NCBI RefSeq assembly: GCF_003049705.1
Contig: NZ_PIRF01000004.1
Coordinates: 1-64,000 of the forward strand
DNA length: 64,000 nucleotides
Reading direction: 5' to 3'
Source of the DNA: Campylobacter concisus
Lineage (GTDB): Bacteria; Campylobacterota; Campylobacteria; Campylobacterales; Campylobacteraceae
The notes under the pieces are model-generated. The model was not told the DNA's origin. It was given only the letters and a program-made list of their open reading frames with translations, and searched no databases. Positions within the stretch are counted from its first letter, which is position 1, and every line of letters begins with the position of its first letter. Below, piece by piece: positions 39,702-47,597 of the stretch. The position numbers and the translations under genes are program-made.

Positions 39702-40474
39702 TGCTTGAAGTTAGAAATTTAAACTTTAGCTACCCAAATGGGGCTGGCAAACTAGAAAATGTAAATTTAAAGATAGGCGCTGGGGAAATTTTAACCATTC
39801 TTGGTCGAAACGGAGCTGGCAAATCAACAACTTTAGGCTTAATAAGTGGCTCGCTAAAGCCAGTTTCTGGAGAGATTTTCCTTGATGGCAAAAACGTAGA
39901 TAGCCTAAGTAATAAAGACCGAGCAAAAATAATGGCCTACGTCGCTCAAAGCGAGATCACAGAGTACGACTACACCGGGCTTGAGTTTATAACAATGGGT
40001 CGTGCAGCACACCTTGGCATCTTTGCAAGACCTAGCAAAGAGGACGAAGAGATCGCTAAAATTTATACTAAAAAGCTTGAGATCGAGTATCTTGAAGAGC
40101 GTTTTATTACGCAGATGAGCGGTGGTCAAAAGCAAATGTGTATGATCGCACGTGCGATGGCTGCGCAGCCAAAGATGATTATATTTGACGAGCCAACGAG
40201 CGCGCTTGACTTTGGCAACCAGTATAAATTCCTACGTACCGTCAAATGGCTAAAAGAGCTTGGCTACTCGGTCGTGCTAACCACTCACAACCCTGACTTT
40301 GCCGTGCTTCTTGGCGGATATGTCGCTCTTGTAAAGGGTGATGGCGAGGTTGGATTTGGCACGGTTGATGAGATCATTAGAAGTGAGAATTTAAGCCAGC
40401 TTTACGGACTAAATTTAAACGTGAGCTACATCGACGAAGTAAAAAGAAACTGCTGCCTCACTTATCCACTATAA
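39701..40474 (+). CDS. ABC importer ATP-binding protein, FepC/BtuD type
   Basis: A 257-residue ATPase that powers the FecCD-type importer. Walker A is GRNGAGKST, the Q-loop lies in YVAQSEITEYDYTGLEFITMG, the signature is MSGGQKQMCMIARAMA, Walker B is MIIFDEPTSALD and the switch His is in TTHNPD. I use ATG 39701, which makes a TGATG overlap with the permease stop; a GTG one codon earlier is possible. It is followed by a clear terminator. Confidence 0.95.
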   Translation: MLEVRNLNFSYPNGAGKLENVNLKIGAGEILTILGRNGAGKSTTLGLISGSLKPVSGEIFLDGKNVDSLSNKDRAKIMAYVAQSEITEYDYTGLEFITMGRAAHLGIFARPSKEDEEIAKIYTKKLEIEYLEERFITQMSGGQKQMCMIARAMAAQPKMIIFDEPTSALDFGNQYKFLRTVKWLKELGYSVVLTTHNPDFAVLLGGYVALVKGDGEVGFGTVDEIIRSENLSQLYGLNLNVSYIDEVKRNCCLTYPL

Positions 40475-40478
40475 ATTT

Positions 40479-40505
40479 ATCTGCTCTTAATTTTTAAGGG
40501 CAGAT
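40479..40505 (+). terminator. Terminator of the ABC importer operon
   Basis: ATCTGCTCTTAA pairs with TTAAGGGCAGAT (one T-G wobble) around TTT, just after the ATPase stop. Confidence 0.75.
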
Positions 40506-40586
40506 CACTCGTTTTATCTAAAAATTTCTACTTAAATTTACTAATCATAAATGATAAAATGCAAAATAAATTTAAAAGGAAAAACA

Positions 40587-40829
40587 ATGGCTTACCCACT
40601 ACTAGGCACAAAGATCGTGATCGATGAAGAAAAGGTTCTAAGAGAGAAAAAGTATAAGCTAGACGTAATTTACGAGTATTTGGATAGACTTGCCGAACAA
40701 TGTAATCTAATTAGGATTGACAAAAATACTTTTCACGCAAAAGGCGATGAGAATGATTTGGCAAATTTGGGTCTATTTGTTTGCCACTATGCTGCTAAAA
40801 ATGAGTGGATAACTAAAGTGGATAACTAA
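40587..40829 (+). CDS. Small conserved-looking protein, C-terminus lost by frameshift
   Basis: An 80-residue protein starting at ATG 40587 with AAAAGGA six bases upstream. It reads MAYPLLGTKIVIDEEKVLRE, then a helical middle and FHAKGDENDLANLGLFVCHYAAKNEWITKVDN. I do not recognise a family. The last three codons and the stop come from a 13-base tandem duplication. Without it the frame continues for 30 more well-formed residues (NVKEWVWIDMDDGNEDMIAK and on to GVWE), ending at 40923 for a 107-residue protein. The present product is therefore probably truncated. Confidence 0.7.
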   Translation: MAYPLLGTKIVIDEEKVLREKKYKLDVIYEYLDRLAEQCNLIRIDKNTFHAKGDENDLANLGLFVCHYAAKNEWITKVDN

Positions 40830-40830
40830 A
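40805..40830 (+). repeat. 13-base perfect tandem duplication (GTGGATAACTAAA twice)
   Basis: Copies are at 40805-40817 and 40818-40830. As 13 is not a multiple of three, the extra copy shifts the frame of the small gene and brings in a stop codon. Loss of one copy would restore a 107-residue frame. Confidence 0.9.
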
Positions 40831-40923
40831 AATGTAAAAGAATGGGTTTGGATAGATATGGACGATGGTAATGAGGATATGATAGCAAAACTCAAAAAAG
40901 AGAATATAGGAGTTTGGGAATGA
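40831..40923 (+). pseudogene. Out-of-frame tail of the small gene
   Basis: Coding-like sequence reading NVKEWVWIDMDDGNEDMIAK and on to GVWE, then TGA. It has no start codon or ribosome site of its own and joins exactly to the 40587 frame if one 13-base copy is removed. Confidence 0.7.
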
Positions 40924-41289
40924 GCGACAAAAAATCTCGCCATATCAAATTTTCATATAAATTTTAAAAAGAGCCTGTGAAAGGTTAAATTTTGCTAGGT
41001 AAGACAAATTTAGATATAGCGCAAAAGCAAAGACCTTTTAAAACCCTGAGCCATTTTGCCACAGAGAGCCTAGACTAGTTTGCTAGCAACCTTTTTTTAA
41101 CAGCGATATTAAAAAAAACAAGATCAGTCGCAACAAAACCAAATCAACCGCGTAACAGTTGCCATTTTTCTATCAAATTTAAAGCTAGCCATAAAAGCTT
41201 GCGACCTCATCTTAAATTTGACGCAAATTTAAATCCTCTTAGCCAAAAAATTATCCGCCTTAAATTTAATACAACCCACAAGATCAAAT
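40924..41289. other. Intergenic stretch, no feature seen
   Basis: About 366 AT-rich bases between the broken small gene and recG. I find no credible gene or RNA and no strong hairpin. It may contain the recG terminator, but no T-run hairpin is convincing. Confidence 0.5.
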
Positions 41290-43104
41290 TTAAGCGTTAC
41301 TTTTAAATTCCGCCACTCTAGCCTTTGCAGCCTGCGTGATATCATCCTCGTAGTCATAAAAGTTAAAGGTTGCTCCGTGCTGGAAAAAGCCATTTAGTAT
41401 ATCGCCACTTTGGCGGTTTTTCAGATCAAGCTCGGCCACCTTAAAGCCGTCGTTTGTCGCGCAAAATTCTTTTAGTCTTGCTGGCGCCTCTTTTAGCTTG
41501 GTAAATAAAAAGCAGTATCCATAACCGCCGTTTCGCCCCACTCTGCCTCGCAGCTGATGAAGCGTGGCAAGCCCCAGCCGCTCAGCGCCCACGATTACGA
41601 TAGTATTTAGCCTTGGCAGCGAAATACCAACCTCAACAACAGTGGTTGAGAGCAAAATTTCGCCCTCTTCTCTAAACCGCCTTAAAATTTCTTCTTTCTC
41701 TTTATCCTTGCCGTGCGTGACAAAGACTTTTTTGAAATTCTTTAGCCAAAAGCCCTGCGCCTCGCTTAGACTTTGGTAGTTTGAGCTCTCGCTGCTCTCG
41801 ACTAGCGGATATATGATGGCTACTTGAAAGCCGCTCGCAAGCTGCTTTTTGATGTGAGCTAGCAAAAAGCCAAACTCGCTAGCGCCTAAAATTTGGCTCG
41901 TTATATTTTTCTTAAATGGCATCTGCTTTAAAAAGCTAAAATTTACGATCTCAGACTGGATTAAACTTAGCGTCCTTGGTATTGGCGTAGCTGAAAACTG
42001 CACGAAATTTGCTCGCTCGTCCTCGTTTGAGGCAAGCTCTTCTATCTTTTTGCGCTGGTTTGAGCCAAAGCGGTGCTGCTCATCGACCATAACAAGCGGC
42101 GAGTTTGGCAGCTCGTGAAAGAGTAGCGCATGCGTGCCAACGATCAAATTTACCCCGCTAAAGTCTATCTTTTTCTCCCCGCTTCGCACCAGCATCACAT
42201 TCATAAAAGCAGGTAGCAACCTCTTTGCTTCGTTATAAATTTGCTCGCTTAAGATGCTTGTTGGCGCCATCAAAATGGCACTTTGAGGATATACACTAAG
42301 CGCGGCTGCTAGGATCACTAGCGTCTTGCCACTTCCCACGTCGCCCATTATGACGCGCCTTTTTGCCTGCACAGCGCCAAGGTCGTCTCTGATATCATTT
42401 ATCGCGTTTAACTGGTCGTTTGTCGGCGTAAATGGCAAGCTCTTAAGCCAAGAGCTTATGTCAAAAAGTTTGATTTTTGGGCTTTTAAAATAGGTTTTTT
42501 TAGCACTTAGCTTTTTTATGTAGTTAAAAATTTCTACAAATTTTAAGATCTGCACGCCCTCGCCATCATTTTTTAGGCGGTATAAAATTTGCACACTTTG
42601 CTCGTCTAGTCTTTGCAGCTCAGCTAGAAATTTAGCCTCTCGCTCATTTAAGCCTTCGGCTAATAAATTTTGTAAATTTATATATTTTAAAACAAGTTTT
42701 TTGACCTCATCGTCTTTTAGCTCGGTCTTAAATTTAGGCACAATCTGGCCTATTTTTGTGGTGATTTTTGGATTTATTATCTGCCACGAGCCAAAGGCAT
42801 AGGAGCAAAGCCCATATATCGCCATCTCTTTGCCCATCTTAAAAGCGCCGTAGTGCCAAGACTTTGCGTTAAAAATGACGATCTTTACGCTACTTTGCCA
42901 CTGCTCGCAAAAGGTAAGTGCAGTTAGCATACCAGGGCGCGAGGCGAGTGAGGTGATCTTTACATTTATGCAGACCTGCCCCTCTCTTGGGCTCTTAGCG
43001 ATCGTCGTATCCTCAAAGCCCTTTGGTAGCACGAGAGCAAGGTCAAGCAGGCTAAGCACGCCTATTTTTAGAAGTTTTGCTCTGTCGCTTGCTTCAAATT
43101 TCAT
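41290..43104 (-). CDS. recG: ATP-dependent DNA helicase RecG
   Basis: A 604-residue helicase that remodels stalled forks and Holliday junctions. It has an N-terminal OB/wedge region (VCINVKITSLASRPGMLTALTFCEQW), helicase motif I MGDVGSGKTLV, motif II DEQH within PLVMVDEQHRFGSNQR, motif III FSATPIPRTL and the C-terminal motifs VGISLPRLNTIVIVGAERLGLATLHQLRGRVGR. It is shorter than the about 690-residue E. coli protein, chiefly at the N-terminus, as is usual in epsilonproteobacteria. Its start overlaps the stop of the M16 gene by 11 bases. Confidence 0.95.
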   Translation of the reverse strand: MKFEASDRAKLLKIGVLSLLDLALVLPKGFEDTTIAKSPREGQVCINVKITSLASRPGMLTALTFCEQWQSSVKIVIFNAKSWHYGAFKMGKEMAIYGLCSYAFGSWQIINPKITTKIGQIVPKFKTELKDDEVKKLVLKYINLQNLLAEGLNEREAKFLAELQRLDEQSVQILYRLKNDGEGVQILKFVEIFNYIKKLSAKKTYFKSPKIKLFDISSWLKSLPFTPTNDQLNAINDIRDDLGAVQAKRRVIMGDVGSGKTLVILAAALSVYPQSAILMAPTSILSEQIYNEAKRLLPAFMNVMLVRSGEKKIDFSGVNLIVGTHALLFHELPNSPLVMVDEQHRFGSNQRKKIEELASNEDERANFVQFSATPIPRTLSLIQSEIVNFSFLKQMPFKKNITSQILGASEFGFLLAHIKKQLASGFQVAIIYPLVESSESSNYQSLSEAQGFWLKNFKKVFVTHGKDKEKEEILRRFREEGEILLSTTVVEVGISLPRLNTIVIVGAERLGLATLHQLRGRVGRNGGYGYCFLFTKLKEAPARLKEFCATNDGFKVAELDLKNRQSGDILNGFFQHGATFNFYDYEDDITQAAKARVAEFKSNA

Positions 43105-44323
43105 TTTTTAAGACGCAAAAACTTAGCTGATTGATCTCTGCGTGGGCTTTTATGAAGCTATTTAGCTCACTTAGCGAAAGGGCTGAAATTTTATCCAGAT
43201 CCTTTAAAAATGCCCCAAGCTCGCCATGCTCGTAAAACTCGCCCTGCGCGATGTCAAGGCGCTTAAATAGCGTCTCAAGCCTAAGCGGCAACGAGCCAAG
43301 TAAAAATTTCTTCGCCTGCTCAAGCTCGGCCTTGCTAACGCCTTTTTTACTAAATTTTAAAATTTCCTCTTTTATAACGGCGATAGCCTCATCCTTTTTC
43401 TCATTTTTTGTCTGCATGTAGCCGTAAAGCTGGCTGTAAGAGAGATTTAGCAAATTTCTAGCGTAGGCGCTGTATGCAAGCCCTCTTTTCACGCGGATCT
43501 CCTCCATGAGCCTCGAGCCAAAGCCACCCTCGCCTAGGATAAATGTCGCCACTGCGGCCTTGTATTTTTCTTCAGGTTTTACATCAAATGGCGCGCCAAA
43601 GTAGATGTATGCCTGCTCGCTTTGCCTGATGATCTCGCTACTTTCACACTTGTCGCTTGGGCTAAAGCGCTCTAGCTTTCGCACCTTGCCAGGTTTTAGT
43701 ATCTCTAAAACGCTAGCAAGCTCTTTTGTCTGCTTCTCGTCGATGTCGCCACCTAGCACGCAAAGTAGGTTTGAAAGGTCTAAGTGCTCATTTAAAAATT
43801 TACTCACGTCTTCAAGTGTTATGGCTTTAATGCTCTTTTTCGTGCCGATGCTTGGCAGAGCAAGCACGCTTTTTGGGTATAAAATCTCAAAGAGTCCCTG
43901 CCTTGCCACGTAGTCAAAGTCGTTTTCATTTGCTGCGATCTCGCCAAGTGTGACGGTTTTGCACCTATTTAGAATTTCTTCTGTTAAATTTGGAGCGCTT
44001 ATAAGCTCTTTTAGCTTGCCGCACGCAAAGACAAAGTGCTCTTTTAAGCAGTTTAGATCGATGCAAAATATCTCAAAGCCGCAGCTTGCATTTAGGCTAA
44101 TCGCCCGCACTTCAAGCTCTTTGGCAAATTTAGCCGAGCCTAGCTTCATATCACCCTCATTTAGCAAATTTGCACTTAGCCTTGCAAGGCCTGCTAGCTT
44201 GCCATTTTGCGAGCTACCAGCTGCCTTGAAAACTAGCTTTAGGCTCACTACTGGCATCGCTTTTGAGCTTTCAAAAACGACTGGGATTTTTACATTTTTT
44301 ACATTGATATCTAAAATTTTCAT
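43094..44323 (-). CDS. M16-family peptidase homologue lacking zinc ligands
   Basis: A 409-residue two-domain protein of the pitrilysin (M16B) fold. C-terminal features are intact: GGFGSRLMEEIRVKRGLAYSAYA and FLLGSLPLRLETLFKRLD. Where active members carry HxxEH (AHFLEH), this one reads LARLSANLLNEGD, so all three residues are replaced. It is likely the non-catalytic partner of an M16 pair, or binds peptides without cutting them. No signal peptide is visible. It lies in an overlapping leftward run mqnC-M16-recG. Confidence 0.88.
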   Translation of the reverse strand: MKILDINVKNVKIPVVFESSKAMPVVSLKLVFKAAGSSQNGKLAGLARLSANLLNEGDMKLGSAKFAKELEVRAISLNASCGFEIFCIDLNCLKEHFVFACGKLKELISAPNLTEEILNRCKTVTLGEIAANENDFDYVARQGLFEILYPKSVLALPSIGTKKSIKAITLEDVSKFLNEHLDLSNLLCVLGGDIDEKQTKELASVLEILKPGKVRKLERFSPSDKCESSEIIRQSEQAYIYFGAPFDVKPEEKYKAAVATFILGEGGFGSRLMEEIRVKRGLAYSAYARNLLNLSYSQLYGYMQTKNEKKDEAIAVIKEEILKFSKKGVSKAELEQAKKFLLGSLPLRLETLFKRLDIAQGEFYEHGELGAFLKDLDKISALSLSELNSFIKAHAEINQLSFCVLKNEI

Positions 44324-45370
44324 CTAAAATTTCTCCAAAATATCGTAGTTTGTGTTGCGCTTAGCTGGAATTTCTCCAACATCTTTTATAAGCTCGATCA
44401 TCTGCTCTTGATTCATCCTAAAGCTAGCCCCTGCAGCCTTTACGACGTTTTCTTCCATCATAGTGCTACCAAGATCATTTGCACCAAAAAGAAGTGCTAG
44501 CTGACCTACGTAGCTACCCTGCGTGACCCAGCTGCTTTGGATATTTTTAAAGTTATCTAAAAAGAGCCTTGAAACCGCAAGAAGCCTTAGATAGACGTTT
44601 GAGCTTTGTTTTTTGATCTCTGGGAATTCTTGCATGAGCTTTGTATTTAGCCCCTGAAAGCTCCAAAGTATAAATGCTCTAAATCCAGATGTTTCATCTT
44701 GTAAATTTCTGATGTGCTCCCAGTGCTCCACGATCTCACGAGTGCTCTCAACCGTGCCAAACATCATCGTTGCAGTCGTTTTCATGCCAAGCTCGTGCGC
44801 CTCTTTGTGTATGCGAAGCCAGTCTGCGGTGTCGCATTTTTTAGGGGCGATGATGTCACGCACTCTATCACTTAAAATCTCCGCTCCAGCCCCTGGCATC
44901 GAGTATAAGCCCTTTTCATTTAGGCATCTTAAGACCTCTTTTGTAGAAATTTTTGAAACTCTTGCGATATAGTCGATCTCAACTGCAGAAAAGCCATGTA
45001 TCGTGATGCTTGGATAGTGCTTGCTGATGTAGCCGACAAGCTCCTCGTACCACTCGATCTTTAGCTTTGGATGAACGCCACCTTGAAATAAAATTTGCGT
45101 GCCGCCAATGGCGATTAGCTCCTCGATCTTCTTGCCGATCTCCTCAAAACTTAGCACATAAGCGTTCTCTTCTTTTGCGTGGCGGTAAAATGCGCAAAAT
45201 TTACAATCCACCCAGCAGACGTTTGTATAGTTGATGTTGCGATCTACGATAAAAGTCGTTATGCCATCTGGATGAAGCTCTTTTTTTCTAGCTAGCGCCA
45301 TCTTGCCAAGCTCGTGAAGCGGTGCATTTTCTATAAGATCGATGGCTTCATTTACACTAAGTCTTTTCAA
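44324..45370 (-). CDS. mqnC: Dehypoxanthine futalosine cyclase (radical SAM)
   Basis: A 348-residue enzyme of the futalosine route to menaquinone, the respiratory quinone of Campylobacter. The radical-SAM cluster motif CWVDCKFC (CxxxCxxC) is followed by AFYRHAKEENAYVLS, with ILFQGGVHPKLKIEWYEEL and SMPGAGAEILSDRVR as in MqnC. I prefer TTG 45370: AAAAGG lies six bases upstream and the protein then starts MKRLSVNEAIDLI like homologues. ATG 45415 would add 15 residues rich in Lys/Asn. It is the first gene of the run with the M16 gene and recG. Confidence 0.93.
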   Translation of the reverse strand: MKRLSVNEAIDLIENAPLHELGKMALARKKELHPDGITTFIVDRNINYTNVCWVDCKFCAFYRHAKEENAYVLSFEEIGKKIEELIAIGGTQILFQGGVHPKLKIEWYEELVGYISKHYPSITIHGFSAVEIDYIARVSKISTKEVLRCLNEKGLYSMPGAGAEILSDRVRDIIAPKKCDTADWLRIHKEAHELGMKTTATMMFGTVESTREIVEHWEHIRNLQDETSGFRAFILWSFQGLNTKLMQEFPEIKKQSSNVYLRLLAVSRLFLDNFKNIQSSWVTQGSYVGQLALLFGANDLGSTMMEENVVKAAGASFRMNQEQMIELIKDVGEIPAKRNTNYDILEKF

Positions 45371-45502
45371 ATTTAACCTTTTATTTTGCTTATTTTTGGG
45401 CGAAAGTTTAGCCAAAAATGCTTTTAAATATGATAAATCAAGCGTTATGAAAAATTAATTTTTAAAGGCTAAAATGTGAGAAATTCTTTAAAGGAGCGAG
45501 TT

Positions 45503-45715
45503 ATGAAAAAGATAGTATTTGCCGTTATTTGCGGACTATTTTTAGTTGGTTGTGCTAAAAATGAGCCAAAGCCAGCAAGCCACGAAGGTTGCGGTTGTCC
45601 TCATCACAAAGAGATAAAAAGCGATATGCAAAAACAAGGTTGCCACCATCAAGGCTGCATGATGCAAGGCTCAATGCACAGCGATATGCAAGGCTGCCCA
45701 GATCACGCAAAATAA
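45503..45715 (+). CDS. Small Cys/His/Met-rich lipoprotein
   Basis: A 70-residue lipoprotein starting at ATG 45503 with AAGGAG upstream. The lipobox LVGC gives lipidated Cys17. The mature part of 54 residues holds five further Cys (30, 32, 47, 52, 65), seven His and five Met, in units such as GCGCPHH, GCHHQGCMMQG and MQGCPDH. This composition suggests binding of soft metals such as copper or silver at the cell surface. I know no named family. Its stop lies inside a bidirectional terminator. Confidence 0.8.
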   Translation: MKKIVFAVICGLFLVGCAKNEPKPASHEGCGCPHHKEIKSDMQKQGCHHQGCMMQGSMHSDMQGCPDHAK

Positions 45716-45741
45716 TAAAAGTGCCAAATGGCACTTTTATT
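45714..45741. terminator. Bidirectional terminator, 13-bp perfect stem
   Basis: AATAAAAGTGCCA pairs with TGGCACTTTTATT around AA, with A-runs and T-runs built into the arms so that it works both ways. It includes the ends of the small lipoprotein gene and the converging NfeD gene. Confidence 0.9.
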
Positions 45742-46129
45742 TTAATATCACCTTGTCACCTTTGGTGCCAAGAACCGTCACCTTCTCTCCATTAGCTAAA
45801 TTTCCATCATATTTCCAAAGTGTGCCTTTGAAATAGACCATATTTTCTCTAATCTCGCCAACTCCGGCTTCGTCTAAAAATTCCTCGTTAAAGCTCTCTT
45901 TTCTAGACATAAATTTACTCTTTAGCGGCGCTTTTAAAAGCACAAGGAGCACGATCGCAATCACCGCCGTAGTTAAAATTTGATAGCTCCAAGCAAAACT
46001 AAAACCAAAATTTATAGCTCCAACTACTATAAAAGCTATGCCAAAAAATAGCAAATAAAACGAGAAAAAGATAAACTCGGTGATGCACAAAATCACACCG
46101 ATTGCTATCATTATAAAAGGGCTGATCAC
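45737..46129 (-). CDS. NfeD-like membrane protein
   Basis: A 130-residue protein with three or four hydrophobic segments in residues 1-75 (ISPFIMIAIGVILCITEFIFFSFYLLFFGIAFIVVGAI...) and a C-terminal OB-fold domain (GEIRENMVYFKGTLWKYDGNLANGEKVTVLGTKGDKVILK). Short NfeD proteins pair with stomatin/SPFH proteins in membrane microdomains, and the SPFH gene is directly upstream with a four-base overlap. Confidence 0.92.
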   Translation of the reverse strand: MISPFIMIAIGVILCITEFIFFSFYLLFFGIAFIVVGAINFGFSFAWSYQILTTAVIAIVLLVLLKAPLKSKFMSRKESFNEEFLDEAGVGEIRENMVYFKGTLWKYDGNLANGEKVTVLGTKGDKVILK

Positions 46130-47040
46130 GCCTTATCCTTAGCTAGGAAATTTTTCAAAACGCTAAGGGAGCCAATAAGCTCAGTCGCCTCATAAGGGAC
46201 TAAAATTTTATCTTTTGAGCTGTTTTTAGCTAGCTCGCTAAATGCCCCGACTCTATCGCGCGCGAGCAAAAATTCTGCTGCATTTGCGTTTTTGCTCATG
46301 CTATCATTTATCATATCCATAGCCTCTTTTTGAGCCGTTGCTATGGCGATTTGCTCGTATTTTTTCGCATCAGCCATACGCTCGATCGCCTCTGCTTGAA
46401 GCACTTTTTCTTGTTTTAGCGCCTCTGCGTTGCGTATTAGTGCCTCTTTTTCAGCCAAGGCTTTTAGCTCAATCGCACGTTTTTCACGCTCAGCTTTCAT
46501 CTGCATATTCATCGCCTCTTCAATGCCAAGTGGGACAGAAATTTCAGAAATTTCTACACGCATGATCTTTACGCCCCAGTTGCCAGCTGCATCGCCAAGA
46601 GCCACTTGAAGTGCGGCATTTAGGCGGTCACGTGAGCTTAGCGTATCATCAAGGTTCATCGCGCCTATCTCACCACGAAGCGTTGTCATGGCTAAATTTG
46701 CAATGGCACGCTTGTAGTTATCTACGTTATAAACTGCCATTTTTGCGTCAAATACCTTTAAAAAGACAATACCATCGACGCTTATGTTTACGTTATCTTT
46801 TGTGATGACTTGCTGTTTTGTGATGTCTACAAGCTGCTCTTTTACGGTAATGATCGCTCTTATCTGATCGACAAATGGGATGATAATGTGAAATCCGCCA
46901 TCAAGCACTTTGTGAAATTTACCAAGTCGCTCGATGAGTAGGTTATCAGCTTGTGAGACGATCTTGATGCCAGCCTTTAAAAACAAGAACGCAAAGATAA
47001 CCAGAACTACGACTAAAACGCCAAATGCTTCGATTTGCAT
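46126..47040 (-). CDS. SPFH/Band-7 protein (stomatin/QmcA-like)
   Basis: A 304-residue protein with one N-terminal membrane segment (residues 5-24), an SPFH domain (IVSQADNLLIERLGKFHKVLDGGFHIIIPFVDQIRAIITVKEQLVDI...) and a long Ala/Glu/Lys-rich helix (AEREKRAIELKALAEKEALIRNAEALKQEK) that oligomerises. Such proteins organise membrane domains and may control FtsH or other proteases. It forms a two-gene unit with the NfeD gene. Confidence 0.93.
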   Translation of the reverse strand: MQIEAFGVLVVVLVIFAFLFLKAGIKIVSQADNLLIERLGKFHKVLDGGFHIIIPFVDQIRAIITVKEQLVDITKQQVITKDNVNISVDGIVFLKVFDAKMAVYNVDNYKRAIANLAMTTLRGEIGAMNLDDTLSSRDRLNAALQVALGDAAGNWGVKIMRVEISEISVPLGIEEAMNMQMKAEREKRAIELKALAEKEALIRNAEALKQEKVLQAEAIERMADAKKYEQIAIATAQKEAMDMINDSMSKNANAAEFLLARDRVGAFSELAKNSSKDKILVPYEATELIGSLSVLKNFLAKDKA

Positions 47041-47120
47041 TTTTACTCCTTTAATTTATAATTTGTTATTTTCTTAAGTATTATAATACATTTTAAATTT
47101 TATTTTCAAAAAGGATTAGC

Positions 47121-47549
47121 ATGAAAAATTTTATATTTGCACTAAGTGCGGCCCTACTTTTGGCAGGTTGTGCCTCATCTAGCCAAAATGCAAACGTCCC
47201 ACAAGGCAAATGTGAAGTAAAAGGTAGCTGCATGGCTCCAGTAAGCAGTATCGAAGGCACTTATAAGGCGTTTTTACCTTGCGCTAGCTGCATGGGCATA
47301 GACTCAACCCTTACACTTAAAAAAGACGGCACATTTGAAAGTGTGATGAACTACAAGTCAAAAGACAACTACAAAGCCGTTAGCAAGGGCAAATACTCAG
47401 TTAAAAACGGCGTTATCACAACTATTGATGAGTATAAAGAGAAGAGCTTTTATAAGATCGAGGGAGAGAGCCTAAAGATGCTTGACATGGATCAAAAAGA
47501 GGTCACTGGCGAGCTAAAAGACAAATACATCTTTAAACGCGTAAAATAA
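47121..47549 (+). CDS. NlpE-like lipoprotein
   Basis: A 142-residue outer-membrane lipoprotein: lipobox LLAGC, lipidated Cys17. The segment GTYKAFLPCASCMGIDSTLTLKKDGTFES (Cys54 and Cys57) matches the NlpE N-terminal domain LPCADCEGI, which senses surface contact and copper in enterobacteria. The C-terminal OB domain of NlpE is missing. Two more cysteines lie at 31 and 37. A paralogous domain occurs in the next gene. Ribosome site AAAAGGA. Confidence 0.85.
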   Translation: MKNFIFALSAALLLAGCASSSQNANVPQGKCEVKGSCMAPVSSIEGTYKAFLPCASCMGIDSTLTLKKDGTFESVMNYKSKDNYKAVSKGKYSVKNGVITTIDEYKEKSFYKIEGESLKMLDMDQKEVTGELKDKYIFKRVK

Positions 47550-47597
47550 ATTTTAAAGGCAAAATGATATAATTTTGCAATTTTTAAGGAGTTGCAA

